Below are positions 35,330 through 44,916 of a stretch of 63,296 nt of DNA, piece by piece. The notes beneath the pieces are model-generated. The model made no database searches. It was not told the origin of the DNA and saw only the letters and a program-made list of their open reading frames with translations. The stretch comes from an uncultured Myxococcales bacterium (lineage in GTDB: Bacteria; Myxococcota_A; UBA9042), in assembly GCA_903840165.1 (NCBI GenBank), contig CAIMEY010000069.1, positions 1-63,296 on the forward strand, written 5' to 3'. Every line of letters starts with the position of its first letter. Position 1 is the stretch's first letter. The position numbers were made by a program, and so were the translations under genes.

Positions 35330-36136
35330 ATGAAAAAACGTTGGAATCTAGCAGCACTGGCCCTTGGGGCCCTCTTGGCTGTAGGTTGTGTTAGCCAGTC
35401 CAAGTATGACTTGGATATGGCGCACTTACGGGACGAACAAGCGGCTGCGGCCAAGCAGGCTGCCCTCGCGGCCGAGGCCCAGCAAAAGGCGTGCGCCGAC
35501 GCCAAACAAGCGGCCGACCAAGCGACCAAGGAAAGCCTGCAAAAGGTTGCAGATGAACGGGATTCGACCAAGAGGGCCCTGGACGATTGCACCAACAAGG
35601 GCGGCGATGCGGCCAAGAAGAATGCCGCCTGCGCCCTGGAACGCGATGAAGCGCGGCTGAAATTGCAGCGCGTCGAGTCCAGCGTCAACAAGGTCCGTGA
35701 TGCGCTCAAGGCGATGAGCGACGCTGGCAAGCTACAAGTCAAGGTAGCGCGTGGCTTTTTGGTGATTGCGTTGCAGGGCGACATTCTCTTTGACAGTGGC
35801 AAGGCCAAGCTTAAGGATGAAGCCAAGCCCATTCTTGGTGAATTGGCTAATGTTCTCAAGTCCTTGCCTGACCGCCTGTTCCAGGTTGCCGGCCATACCG
35901 ACAACGCGGGGGCCGAGGACCTGAACTGGCGTCTATCGATGGACCGCGCCCTGACGGTTGTGCAATTCCTCATCAAAGACGGTGGTGTAGACGGCAAGAA
36001 CCTGTCTGCTGGTGGCTACGCGATGTACCAACCGGCTGGCGACAACGGTAGCGACGACGGCAAGAGGCAGAACCGGCGTGTCGAGTTTCTTCTGATTCCG
36101 AACCTTTCGGAACTGCTGAATTTTGGCGGGAAGTAG
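35330..36136 (+). CDS. OmpA/Pal-family outer-membrane lipoprotein
   Basis: A 268-residue lipoprotein: signal peptide with lipobox LLAVGC, then a charged Ala/Lys/Asp-rich coiled coil (residues 30-130) and an OmpA-like peptidoglycan-binding domain. That domain shows GDILFDSGKAKLKDEA, VAGHTDNAG, NWRLSMDRALTVVQFL and GKRQNRRVEFLL, the NxxLSxxRA and RRVE motifs of the family. It tethers the outer membrane to the cell wall. The ATG at 35330 follows TTGGAGAG. Related to Pal, but the long coiled coil makes it distinct. Confidence 0.85.
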   Translation: MKKRWNLAALALGALLAVGCVSQSKYDLDMAHLRDEQAAAAKQAALAAEAQQKACADAKQAADQATKESLQKVADERDSTKRALDDCTNKGGDAAKKNAACALERDEARLKLQRVESSVNKVRDALKAMSDAGKLQVKVARGFLVIALQGDILFDSGKAKLKDEAKPILGELANVLKSLPDRLFQVAGHTDNAGAEDLNWRLSMDRALTVVQFLIKDGGVDGKNLSAGGYAMYQPAGDNGSDDGKRQNRRVEFLLIPNLSELLNFGGK

Positions 36137-36295
36137 CACCGCGAACCCAACCGATGCGGGTCGACGCAGCCTCCGGCGTGCTGCGCGAGGTTTTGCTTGC
36201 GAATCAATGCGATGTCTGTCATGCCCGAGGTGAATCGCCGGCCTAGCACGCAGAGCGGCGAGCAGGGTGTCAGGCTGAGGGCCGTACGTGGCTCC

Positions 36296-37111
36296 ATGCA
36301 GGGCGGTTTGGGGTGGCTGAGGGCCGCGCTGATCGCGCTCGTTGGCGCGATTTGGCCCAGTTGGGCCCAGGCAACACCTCAAAAAGGTTTAGAAATTCGC
36401 TTTGACGTCCGCGCCCGGGAGTCCGTGGTCGGCCGCGGTGCCTTGGTGGTCGGGGCCAAGGTACGGCAGGGCAAGCTGACGGTGCGTCAGGTACAAGTCT
36501 GGGGAAAGACAGAAGATTTAGCTGGTGTCCTCTGGCATGGCGAGGCCCAGCTTTCCAGTTGGCTCGATCCCTTGTGGAATCCGATTGTTGCCAAGTGGAC
36601 CAGCGAGTTCCGGGCTGTATCGTCGCAGGTGGACGTGCATTTCACGCCCCATTTGATTACGGCCGACATCGCGCGACGGGACAAGCCGCCGTTGCACATC
36701 GAGCGTACGACCACCGCGCCGGCTGCGGACTTGGTGAGTTTGGTGCCTTGGCTGATGCAGCAAAAAGTGAAGCCAGGGCAGAAGTTACAGGGGATTGTTG
36801 TGCTGGGCCAGGAGATTTGCCAGTTCGATGCCGAGGTTCGGCCGGTGGAGAAGGTGCATACCACGCCGCGCGGTGACCGCGACGGGCTGCCGGTCGACCT
36901 GGTGTTTAGTCACTGCAAGCTCGAAAGGCCGATGACGATTTGGCTGGATAATGAGGACTTTACGCCGCTGCGCGCCGTTCTGGCCAAGACCCATTTGGGC
37001 ACGGTGGACATGGTGCTGACGGGCGTGCAGCGCATTCAACGGGCCTGGCTGCCGATGCCTGAGGCTGAACAGCCTGAGACCCAAGGAAAATTGCCATCCG
37101 GGGTCAAGTAG
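36296..37111 (+). CDS. Periplasmic DUF3108-like protein
   Basis: A 271-residue exported protein. The signal peptide is WLRAALIALVGAIW with cleavage near AQA. The mature part alternates strands, e.g. GALVVGAKVRQGKLTVRQVQ, WTSEFRAVSSQVDVHFTP and PMTIWLDNEDFTPLRAVL, typical of DUF3108 domain proteins. Function unknown. The ATG at 36296 gives the best signal peptide; in-frame starts at 36212 and 36221 exist. It follows the OmpA-like gene by 160 bases. A degenerate palindrome lies just after the stop. Confidence 0.55.
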   Translation: MQGGLGWLRAALIALVGAIWPSWAQATPQKGLEIRFDVRARESVVGRGALVVGAKVRQGKLTVRQVQVWGKTEDLAGVLWHGEAQLSSWLDPLWNPIVAKWTSEFRAVSSQVDVHFTPHLITADIARRDKPPLHIERTTTAPAADLVSLVPWLMQQKVKPGQKLQGIVVLGQEICQFDAEVRPVEKVHTTPRGDRDGLPVDLVFSHCKLERPMTIWLDNEDFTPLRAVLAKTHLGTVDMVLTGVQRIQRAWLPMPEAEQPETQGKLPSGVK

Positions 37112-37124
37112 TTCCTTGCAATTT

Positions 37125-37139
37125 GTTCGGCGTCCAAGC
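37125..37139 (-). repeat. Dispersed palindrome, degenerate copy
   Basis: GTTCGGCGTCCAAGC, followed by GGTCAAGG and GTGGAAAT. It sits between the ends of two converging genes. Confidence 0.5.
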
Positions 37140-37141
37140 GG

Positions 37142-38653
37142 TCAAGGCTGTGGAAATAGCGCAGCACAGAGTGCATCGGACACTTCAGTGCAACTATTTG
37201 GCCGCAATTCCGGCTGCTTAGCGAGCATTCCGAGCACCAGTGCAACCACGGCGGCGGGCGTGTCGGCCTGATACAGCCGCGGATCGGGCACAGGATCGCG
37301 GGCGTGGGCAGCCAGTAAGTTGCCGTGACGAAAAGGTAAAACCCCTGTAATCATACGGTACAGGACGATGCCGAGCGAGTAAATGTCGCTGCGGTGGTCG
37401 ATGCGACGTGGGTCGACTTGCTCAGGCGCCATGTACGCGGGCGTGCCGACCATCGTTGCCGGATCGAAGGCTTCATCGCGCCGGCGCGCTAGGCCAAAGT
37501 CAAAGAGTTTGAGCACGCCGTCCTCAGTAACCATGACATTTTCCGGTTTAATGTCAAGGTGTAATACGCCATGGGCATGGGCGTAGCCCACGGCGGACAG
37601 CAGTTGCGCCATCAGCGACCACACTTGTGCGGGATCGCGTACGGGTGCCATTTGCGTGAGGTAGGCGTGCAGGGTCATTCCATCGATGAACTCCATGGAA
37701 TAATAAATGATTCCTTCAGCGATGGCGACGTCATGCAGTTCAACGATGTTGGGGTGGTGCAGGTTGCCGGCAACCTTGGCCTCGCGCAAGAAGCGGTGCC
37801 GGCCGTGGTCCGCCGCTAAGCCACTAGAACGCATGAACTTAAGAACCACTTCCCGGTCCAGCAACGTGTCTCGCGCCCGGTAGACGACGCCGTGCCCGCC
37901 GGTGCCAGTCACGGTCAAATTCGCGTATCGTTCCGAGAGGCTAACAGGGACGGCATCCGGCCAAGGCCCGCGGTGAGGCGGGTGCACGTGGGGACTCGGG
38001 GCCACCTGCAACAGCGCCAGGGCATCGGCGGTAGAAGTTGATGACATACAAGGAAAAATAGCGGCTGGCGTTGGCACGGGAATGCGAATCGAGGGCGCCG
38101 TCCCCTCTGTCTTCCCCACGGCGGGGGCCGGCGTCGGTACAGGGCGCCTAGCGGGCCGGGGCGGCGTCAGCACGGGCGCACGGGGCTCCGCGGTGGTCGG
38201 CGGCGGTGGGGCGAGGAAATGGAAGGTGACATCGCCCGACGGCTTCTCGGGCAGTTGGTCTAGGCTGCAGGTCGGCAGTTGGACGGGGTTGCCCGGCAAA
38301 GGCTGAGCCCCTGCAGGGACTTTGAGCACGTCACGCAGGAGCTGCCTCAGCGGTTCAGTGCCGACGCGGCTGCGGGCCTCGGTCCAGCGCACGCCAAAGC
38401 CCGGATGTTGGGCGTGGCCAGGCTGGGTGACATGGATAACCTTGCAAAGTAACTCGATAGTTGGTGCCGTGGGCCCATGGGGCTTCATCATCACCGAAAC
38501 GTCTTGGCCCGGGTCAGGTTGATCGCGACTGCTGAAAAACGCGCCGCCGGGGCTCGCGTTGATGCAAACGACGTCGCAAGCTTGACTGCCGGCACGCAGG
38601 CTGGCCTTGATCAAGACAGGTTGCCGTGTGAACTGGCGACGATCGTCGAACAT
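37142..38653 (-). CDS. Ser/Thr protein kinase with N-terminal PilZ domain
   Basis: A 503-residue cytoplasmic kinase. Residues 1-110 are a PilZ-type c-di-GMP domain: DDRRQFTRQ holds the RxxxR element and [11 protein letters not shown] the [D/N]xSxxG element, though the aspartate is replaced. A proline-rich linker follows, then the kinase domain (about 240-500): glycine loop [10 protein letters not shown], Lys272 in VVLKFM, catalytic loop [11 protein letters not shown] with Asp367, and DFGLARRR. The HRD arginine is leucine, so it may not need activation-loop phosphorylation. It sits beside a paralogue in the same direction. Start at 38653, upstream codons are unlike family members. Confidence 0.85.
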   Translation of the reverse strand: MFDDRRQFTRQPVLIKASLRAGSQACDVVCINASPGGAFFSSRDQPDPGQDVSVMMKPHGPTAPTIELLCKVIHVTQPGHAQHPGFGVRWTEARSRVGTEPLRQLLRDVLKVPAGAQPLPGNPVQLPTCSLDQLPEKPSGDVTFHFLAPPPPTTAEPRAPVLTPPRPARRPVPTPAPAVGKTEGTAPSIRIPVPTPAAIFPCMSSTSTADALALLQVAPSPHVHPPHRGPWPDAVPVSLSERYANLTVTGTGGHGVVYRARDTLLDREVVLKFMRSSGLAADHGRHRFLREAKVAGNLHHPNIVELHDVAIAEGIIYYSMEFIDGMTLHAYLTQMAPVRDPAQVWSLMAQLLSAVGYAHAHGVLHLDIKPENVMVTEDGVLKLFDFGLARRRDEAFDPATMVGTPAYMAPEQVDPRRIDHRSDIYSLGIVLYRMITGVLPFRHGNLLAAHARDPVPDPRLYQADTPAAVVALVLGMLAKQPELRPNSCTEVSDALCAALFPQP

Positions 38654-38911
38654 TCCGATAACACAGCCTGTTTCGCGAAACCGTTCGCTAGGGAGTTGCC
38701 TGGAGTCCGCCCCGTGCTCCTCAGGCTCAGCGTAGCGTGCTCCTAGTGAGCGGCGCAACCGCAGCGTTTTGCCACGGCCACTCCGACAGGAATCCTGTTT
38801 CCTATCCGAGTGTGGCGCCTTGAACCATGGGGCCAGTGTAGCCGGTAGCTGCTAGTGCACGTGACCCTAAGTGCTTTGCGGGTTACCGCAAGGAACTTCA
38901 GGTTAGAGGTA

Positions 38912-40369
38912 CTAGTCGGCACCGAACAGGGCTCGACCCAAGGCAGAAGTAGCCAAGCCCGCAGAATGAGGCCGATCATCTGGGGATTTGGCCATCAGCC
39001 AATTCACCACTTCGGCCACAGCGTCCGATACCTGCGGATTGAACGATTGAGGGTCGGGCACGGGTAAAGTGGCATGAGCCATCAGGATATCGCCCTCAGT
39101 AAAGGGCAATCGGCCGGCGACCATGCGAAAGAGCAGCACGCCCATGGCGTACAGGTCAGCCCGGTGATCGATGCGGCCGCGGGTCGCTTGTTCCGGCGCC
39201 ATGTAGTGGGGCGTGCCAACTACAAGAGATTGGTCGGCAAATCCGTCTTCCAGCACCCGGGCCAGGCCGAAGTCGAGCAGCTTTACCACGCCGTCGGGTT
39301 GAATCACCACATTGGCGGGCTTGATGTCGCGATGTAACACCTTGCGCTGATGGGCGTAATCAAGGGCATCGCCCAGCTGACCGAATACCGAATGCAAGAA
39401 CCTGGGGTCGTCGATCGTGCGGCCGTGGGCAAGTAAAGTACTTAGATTATGGCCCTCTAAAAGTTCCATTGTGTAGTAAAGCTGTTCATCAGCTACGCCA
39501 ACCTCATATAATCGAACAATATTTTGGTGAAGAAGCGTCGATGATACCCGCAGTTCGCGCAGGAAATAGCGGCGGGCGATTTCCTGAGAATCGGCCCCCG
39601 GCACCATGAACTTGATGACCACGTGCTGATCGCGCAGGCGGTCGTGGGCGCGGTAGATCACGCCATTGCCGCCCTGGCCCAGCAGCGCAAAATCACCATA
39701 CCGTTCAGCGAGAAGGCGGGGCACGCCGGCCGGCCAAGCCGACTCAGAACTGGGCGGGGTCATGGGCGTAGCTGTTGGCGAAGGCGTTCGCGTCGACGCT
39801 AGGGACCCTGGGTTCAGGGCAGCTGGCGGATAGGTCGTGGCATCCATAAGCGCCCGAGATGGCGACGGATTCCAATCACCAAGCAGCGCTGCCGCGGTCG
39901 CGCTTGTCTGCGGGCGCCGGGCATGGCCCACGCTGCGGGGCGGATCCGGCGTGATGGGGGGCTTGGGCACGCCGGGCGTAAAATCGTAGAAGTATCCGCG
40001 ACTATCGTTGCCTAGTTGCGGCGATGGTTCCAGGCGCAGGACGTCGGTCAGGACGCGATGCAACGGTTCGGCGCCCATACCGCTGCGCGCACTTTGCCAA
40101 GTCACGGCAAAACCCGCGGGGCGACTCGAGCCAGGTGGTTGACAATACACGACTTTGGCAAGAACTGTTACCGTAGGGGTCTTGGGCCCCGGCAGCCTCA
40201 GGGCAACTTCTACTTGAGACCCGGCCGGTGGCTGGTCTTTGCAGGACAGATAGGCGCCGGCTGGGCCAATATCCACGCAAAACGCAGCAATTCTGCGGCT
40301 ATTCCACTCGATCTGGGCACTTTGCAGCACCGGCCAGCGGGGGTGTTTGCGTCGGTCAAGCAGGTCCAT
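38912..40369 (-). CDS. Ser/Thr protein kinase with N-terminal PilZ domain (paralogue)
   Basis: A 485-residue paralogue of the neighbouring kinase. The PilZ domain has DRRKHPRW and CVDIGPAGAYLS with the canonical DxGxxG pattern and a preceding RxxxR-like pair. A linker rich in Pro, Ser and Thr (about 115-220) precedes the kinase domain: GQGGNGVIYRA, VVIKFM, LHRDIKPANVV and LDFGLAR, so the catalytic residues are intact, followed by TPHYMAPEQ. The likely signal is c-di-GMP, linking second messenger level to phosphorylation. The upstream intergenic space to the CoA transferase gene is a divergent promoter region. Confidence 0.88.
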   Translation of the reverse strand: MDLLDRRKHPRWPVLQSAQIEWNSRRIAAFCVDIGPAGAYLSCKDQPPAGSQVEVALRLPGPKTPTVTVLAKVVYCQPPGSSRPAGFAVTWQSARSGMGAEPLHRVLTDVLRLEPSPQLGNDSRGYFYDFTPGVPKPPITPDPPRSVGHARRPQTSATAAALLGDWNPSPSRALMDATTYPPAALNPGSLASTRTPSPTATPMTPPSSESAWPAGVPRLLAERYGDFALLGQGGNGVIYRAHDRLRDQHVVIKFMVPGADSQEIARRYFLRELRVSSTLLHQNIVRLYEVGVADEQLYYTMELLEGHNLSTLLAHGRTIDDPRFLHSVFGQLGDALDYAHQRKVLHRDIKPANVVIQPDGVVKLLDFGLARVLEDGFADQSLVVGTPHYMAPEQATRGRIDHRADLYAMGVLLFRMVAGRLPFTEGDILMAHATLPVPDPQSFNPQVSDAVAEVVNWLMAKSPDDRPHSAGLATSALGRALFGAD

Positions 40370-40543
40370 GGCCTACCGTGCCTCATCCCCGCGACCCGCA
40401 AGCAGTTTCGGGCGGTGGGATTGCGGTTGCGTCGCGTGTCCACGGGGCGGGCTCCCCTTGAACCGGTGCCCATCCTGCACAGGTTGGCGGCAGATTCAAG
40501 GGTCTACCAAATTCGGCGGATGAAAGCGTTTGCTTTCCATGGA

Positions 40544-40563
40544 TTGTCTCGTTGGTATCCAAG
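40544..40563 (+). repeat. Dispersed palindrome, copy 9
   Basis: TTGTCTCGTTGGTATCCAAG, about 70 bases before the CoA transferase start, in the orientation of that gene. Confidence 0.6.
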
Positions 40564-40633
40564 GCCCTCGCAGGGCTTGCCTGCAGCCCATGGGCACGAC
40601 TACGCTTGCCGCCGCTTTGGAGGTTGCATCGCT

Positions 40634-41842
40634 ATGCAGCAAGGTAGTCTAGCCGGCATTAAAGTTCTTGATCTGACACGTGTTCTTGCTGGCCCTTTTT
40701 GCACGCAGCATCTGGCAGACCATGGGGCTGAGGTGTGGAAGATCGAAAAGCCAGAGGATGGCGACGACACGCGCGCCTTTGGGCCGCCCTTTGTCGGCGG
40801 CGAATCGACGTATTTTCTCAGCATTAATCGCAATAAGCAGTCCTTGGCCATCGACCTCAAGGATCGGCGTGGGCGCGATTTGGTGCTGCAACTGGCTGAC
40901 CGCGCCGATGTGGTGGTGGAGAACTTTCGTCCCGGGGCCGCGGCGCGTCTGGGGCTCGGGGCCGAGGACCTACGAAAACGCAACCCAAGACTGGTTTATT
41001 GTTCGATTTCCGGCTTTGGCCAAACTGGGCCGGGGCGCGATCGGGCGGGCTACGACTTGGCGATCCAGGGCCTGAGCGGCGTGCAGTCCTTGACCGGCGA
41101 TCCGCAGGGGCCCCCGATGAAAGTCGGCACCTCGATTGCGGATTTGGTCAGCGGGCTCTATGCCGTGCAGGGGATTCTGCTGGCCCTGGTCCGGCGGGCG
41201 CAGACCGGTGAAGGTGAAGTAGTTGATGTCTCTATGCTGGACAGTGTCTTGTCATTATTGACCTATCAGGCATCGAGCTATCTCCACACGGGCCGGGTAC
41301 CTAGCCGAGCCGGCAACCGCCATCCGTCGATTGCGCCCTACGAAACCTTTGCAGCGGCCGATGGTTGGTTCAATCTCGCCGTCGGCAACGACGCCTTGTG
41401 GCGCACCTTGTGTCAGCAGCTGGGTCGTCAGGACTGGCTGGACGACCCTGGCCTCGCCCGCAATGCCGATCGTGTCGCACAAAGGCTTGAACTGATTCCG
41501 CAATTGTCGGCGATCTTTGGCACCCAGACCGTGGATCACTGGCTCAGGCTGTGCCAAGAGGCCGGCATTCCCGCAGGCAAAATCTTGCCGGTTGACGAGG
41601 CGTTGCAGCAGGACGTCGCCCAAGCCAGGCAGATGGTCGTGGCGATGCAGCACCCAACGGCCGGCGCGATTCAGGTGCTAGGCGTGCCCGTCAAGCTGCA
41701 GCAAGCGCCGGGCCAAGTGGTGACACCGCCGCCGCGTCTGGGCGAGCATACTTGGCGGGTATTGGCCGATGAACTAGGCATGACGTCACAACATTTCGAT
41801 GAACTGCGCGACGCCGGGGTACTCGGCACCGTGCCCGGCTAG
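40634..41842 (+). CDS. CoA transferase family III (CaiB/BaiF)
   Basis: A 402-residue CoA transferase. Family landmarks are LAGIKVLDLTRVLAGPF, EVWKIEKPEDGDD, NKQSLAIDLKD, VVENFRPGAAARLGLG, GYDLAIQGLSGVQSLTG and FAAADGWFNLAV. These enzymes move CoA between acyl acids. The ATG at 40634 begins at the conserved LAGIKVLDL; the frame stays open far upstream through the kinase 5' region, but that part has no family match. It is followed after 21 bases by an aldehyde dehydrogenase, suggesting a short catabolic operon (substrate unknown). Confidence 0.88.
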   Translation: MQQGSLAGIKVLDLTRVLAGPFCTQHLADHGAEVWKIEKPEDGDDTRAFGPPFVGGESTYFLSINRNKQSLAIDLKDRRGRDLVLQLADRADVVVENFRPGAAARLGLGAEDLRKRNPRLVYCSISGFGQTGPGRDRAGYDLAIQGLSGVQSLTGDPQGPPMKVGTSIADLVSGLYAVQGILLALVRRAQTGEGEVVDVSMLDSVLSLLTYQASSYLHTGRVPSRAGNRHPSIAPYETFAAADGWFNLAVGNDALWRTLCQQLGRQDWLDDPGLARNADRVAQRLELIPQLSAIFGTQTVDHWLRLCQEAGIPAGKILPVDEALQQDVAQARQMVVAMQHPTAGAIQVLGVPVKLQQAPGQVVTPPPRLGEHTWRVLADELGMTSQHFDELRDAGVLGTVPG

Positions 41843-41863
41843 TGCCACCTGGAGGGCTTGAAG

Positions 41864-43366
41864 ATGACTGAAGGTTTCGCGTCGCGTCTGCAACCGGTAC
41901 TCGACCCATTTGCGCTGGCTGAGGCGTTGTCTGGCGTTCACCTAATCGATGGCCAACTCGTGGCGAGCAGCCAGCGTTTCGATGTGGTGAACCCCGCAAC
42001 TTTGCAGGTGATTGCCCAAGCGGCCGATGGCGACGCGGCGACGGTTGATGCGGCCGTGACCGCTGCAGTTCTGGCCCAAGGCCCTTGGGCCAAGCTGTCT
42101 GCGCGCGAGCGAGGCAAAAAAATAAGTCTTTGCGGACAGTTACTGCAAGATCACGTCGAAGAGCTGGCCCGACTGGTGGCCCTAGAAACGGGCAAGGCGA
42201 TTCGCACGGAAAGCCGCGTAGAGGCCAGTGTACTTTCGGATATCTTTGCGTTTTACGGTGGTCTTGGCAGTGAGCTCAAGGGCGAGACGATTCCGTGGAA
42301 GCCTGAGGTCTTGACCCTGACGATTCGCGAGCCTGTGGGCGTAGTTGCCGCGATTATTCCGTGGAATGCGCCGCTTTTGCTGATGGCTCTCAAGATCGCG
42401 CCGGCCCTGGTGGCGGGCAATACGGTGGTGGTTAAATCCGCTGAAGAAGCGCCGCTTTGTGTGCTTCGCGTCGCGCAAATCCTGCAGCAGGCCCTGCCAC
42501 CGGGCGTGTTTAATCTGATTTCGGGCGATGGCCCTAATTGCGGTGGTCCACTATGTAACCACCCGCAAATAAACAAGATTACGTTTACAGGGTCGGTGCC
42601 GACCGGGCGAATCATTGCCCACGCGGCAGCCGAGAAACTGATTCCCGTGACCCTGGAACTCGGCGGCAAATCGCCGATGATCGTGCTTGCGGACGCGGAC
42701 TTGGACAAAGCGATCGACGGCGCGGTGGCGGGCATGCGCTTTACCCGCCAAGGGCAGAGTTGCACGGCGGCGAGTCGCATGCTGGTCCACCGCAGCCTAG
42801 TGCCGGAGTTCTTGGCCAAGCTCAAAGGCCGCGTAGACCGCATGATCATGGGCGATCCGCTCGATGAACGGACGGACATCGGCACCATCATCAGCGCCCA
42901 GCAGCTCGCTACCGTGCAGCGCTATGTGGCCCTTGGGCTGCAGACGCCGGGCGCGACACTGCATGAATGTTCAGCACTTCCGACTCAAGCTCCCTTCAAT
43001 CGTGGTCGATTTCTTCGCCCCGCGATCTTTACGGGTCTGGATGACAGCAGCCCGGTCGTTGCCGAAGAGATCTTCGGGCCGGTGACCGCCATCTTGGCCT
43101 TTGACGACTACGAAGAGGCGATCGCCCGTGCCAACACTAGCCAATATGGCTTGGCGGCTACGATTTGGACGCGAGACTTGAAGCTGGCCCTGGACGCGGT
43201 GCATCGGCTGCAGGCTGGCTTTGTGCAGGTCAACCAGAACGTTGTCGTGCAAAGTGGTCTGAGTTACGGTGGAATCAAGCAAAGCGGGTTGGGCAAAGAG
43301 GCGAGCTTGGAGGCCATGCTCGACCACTTCACGACCAAGAAGACTGTTTTGCTCAATTTTGCCTAA
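41864..43366 (+). CDS. Aldehyde dehydrogenase, betaine/semialdehyde type
   Basis: A 500-residue NAD-dependent aldehyde dehydrogenase. It shows VIPWNAPLLLMALKIAPAL, NTVVVKSAEEAP, FTGSVPTGRIIAHAA, catalytic Glu in LELGGKSPMIV and catalytic Cys in QGQSCTAASR, then EEIFGPVTA. The closest pattern is the betaine-aldehyde or phenylacetaldehyde-like group, but the substrate is not fixed. It lies 21 bases behind the CoA transferase gene, so the pair may oxidise an aldehyde to an acid that is then activated. Start ATG at 41864. Confidence 0.9.
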   Translation: MTEGFASRLQPVLDPFALAEALSGVHLIDGQLVASSQRFDVVNPATLQVIAQAADGDAATVDAAVTAAVLAQGPWAKLSARERGKKISLCGQLLQDHVEELARLVALETGKAIRTESRVEASVLSDIFAFYGGLGSELKGETIPWKPEVLTLTIREPVGVVAAIIPWNAPLLLMALKIAPALVAGNTVVVKSAEEAPLCVLRVAQILQQALPPGVFNLISGDGPNCGGPLCNHPQINKITFTGSVPTGRIIAHAAAEKLIPVTLELGGKSPMIVLADADLDKAIDGAVAGMRFTRQGQSCTAASRMLVHRSLVPEFLAKLKGRVDRMIMGDPLDERTDIGTIISAQQLATVQRYVALGLQTPGATLHECSALPTQAPFNRGRFLRPAIFTGLDDSSPVVAEEIFGPVTAILAFDDYEEAIARANTSQYGLAATIWTRDLKLALDAVHRLQAGFVQVNQNVVVQSGLSYGGIKQSGLGKEASLEAMLDHFTTKKTVLLNFA

Positions 43367-43397
43367 ATTTCGCTCAATATTGCTTAAATATCAATGG

Positions 43398-43420
43398 TTT
43401 GTCCCGTTGGTATACAAAGC
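43398..43420 (+). repeat. Dispersed palindrome, copy 10
   Basis: TTTGTCCCGTTGGTATACAA then AGC. It lies 20 bases upstream of the M18 aminopeptidase start, in the same orientation, between TTAAATATCAATGG and the ribosome site GGAGG. Confidence 0.7.
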
Positions 43421-43440
43421 GCGTGGAGGATGATAAGTCC

Positions 43441-44841
43441 ATGGCACGAAAGCAGATTCCCGTAGAACAGCCCTCACTGCAGTCGCCGCTTCAGGCGGAC
43501 GATGTGGCCGATGACTACGTGCGCTGGCTGCACGTCAGCCCGACGCCGCACCACGCTGTGCAACAGGCGCAAAGGCGGCTACAAGCCCAAGGGTTTACAG
43601 AGCTTTTTGCGGCAGACGCCTGGAAGGTTGAGCCAGGGCAACGGCTCTACGTCGTTCATCCGGACGGAAAGTCATTGATTGGGCTGGTGATCGGCCGCAA
43701 GCCGCCGACGGAAACGGGGTTTGCGTTGATCGGTGCCCATACCGACAGTCCTGACCTGAGGCTACGGCCCAATCCGCTGCTAGAATCAGCCGGTACCGTG
43801 CAGTTGGCGACGCATTTCCACGGCGGCCTGATTCGCCGTTCGTGGCTGGACCGGCCCCTGGCGCTGGCGGGCTGCGTCTATACAGTGTTGCGGAATAAAA
43901 AGGGAATTCCCGTCTTTAATCCCGTGACCGGGCAGCCCATTGTCACGCGGCAGTTGGTCCACATCGACGCGCCGGTGGCGGTGATTCCAGACCTGGCGAT
44001 TCACCTTGACCGCGAGAAGAACGACAAGGGGGCCATCAATCCGGCGACGGCGCTCAATGCGGTCATCGGTTCGGGGCTTGTAGATAGCGGTGAAATTCAA
44101 GCGCTTTTGTCGCATCAGGCGGGCATCGACCTCGCCAAGGCCGATGGCTTTGACCTGCACCTAGTGTCGCACGCGCCGCCGCTACGCACGGGCGTTGACC
44201 GGTCGATGGTCACTGGCCCGCGCCACGACGATTTGGCCATGGTCTACTGCGGTCTGCGGGCCATGCTGGACTCCGTCGATGTTGATGAAAGTCCGGTTCG
44301 AACAAGGGTAATCGCATTTTTCGATGCAGAGGAGACCGGCTCGCAGACGGCTTCTGGTGCGGGCTCGAACTTCCTGCGCGACACGCTGATTCGGGTTGCA
44401 GCTCGCCATAGCAAGGCGTCAGTCCGGGACGATCCGCAGCAAGCTTTCGCCAATACCTTCTGTATTTCTGCGGACATGGCTCATGCTGTTCATCCCAATT
44501 TCGCAGACTTGCATGACAAGCTACATGCGCCCAGAATCAACCAAGGCGTGGTCATCAAGGTCAATGCCAGCGATCGGTATGCAACCACCGGACATACTTC
44601 TGCTGTGTTCTTAGGACTTTGCGAGACAGCTGGCGTCACCGTGCAGGACTATGTGGTACGACAAGACATGGCGTGCGGCACCACGATTGGCCCGATCACG
44701 GCTGCCAATCTCGGGGTCCAGGTTGTCGATGTCGGCTGTCCGATGTGGGCGATGCATTCGACCGCAGAAACATTGGGTTGTAGTGACTTGACCGCCATGG
44801 TCGCCGCCATGCGCACGTTCCTGACGGGAGGCGTTGGTTGA
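43441..44841 (+). CDS. apeB: M18 aspartyl aminopeptidase
   Basis: A 466-residue cytoplasmic zinc aminopeptidase. M18 motifs: GAHTDSPDLRLRPNP (HxD zinc ligand), IHLDREKND, FFDAEETGSQTASGAGSNFL (EE motif), SADMAHAVHPNFADLHD, NASDRYATTG and VDVGCPMWAMHSTAE. The enzyme releases N-terminal Asp or Glu. The ATG at 43441 follows GGAGG and matches the expected N-terminus. A palindrome copy occupies the short gap after the aldehyde dehydrogenase, so transcriptional linkage is uncertain. Confidence 0.92.
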   Translation: MARKQIPVEQPSLQSPLQADDVADDYVRWLHVSPTPHHAVQQAQRRLQAQGFTELFAADAWKVEPGQRLYVVHPDGKSLIGLVIGRKPPTETGFALIGAHTDSPDLRLRPNPLLESAGTVQLATHFHGGLIRRSWLDRPLALAGCVYTVLRNKKGIPVFNPVTGQPIVTRQLVHIDAPVAVIPDLAIHLDREKNDKGAINPATALNAVIGSGLVDSGEIQALLSHQAGIDLAKADGFDLHLVSHAPPLRTGVDRSMVTGPRHDDLAMVYCGLRAMLDSVDVDESPVRTRVIAFFDAEETGSQTASGAGSNFLRDTLIRVAARHSKASVRDDPQQAFANTFCISADMAHAVHPNFADLHDKLHAPRINQGVVIKVNASDRYATTGHTSAVFLGLCETAGVTVQDYVVRQDMACGTTIGPITAANLGVQVVDVGCPMWAMHSTAETLGCSDLTAMVAAMRTFLTGGVG

Positions 44842-44916
44842 ACGCCGCCGGCGGGCGACATCGACACAGCGCCGCGGCAGCGGGTCCGGCGATCGTGGAG
44901 AAAGGGAGCAGTCGAG

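Noticed and set aside
40016..41842. A 608-residue CoA transferase starting at 40016
   Set aside because: The extra 200 residues overlap the kinase 5' end; the domain starts at 40634.
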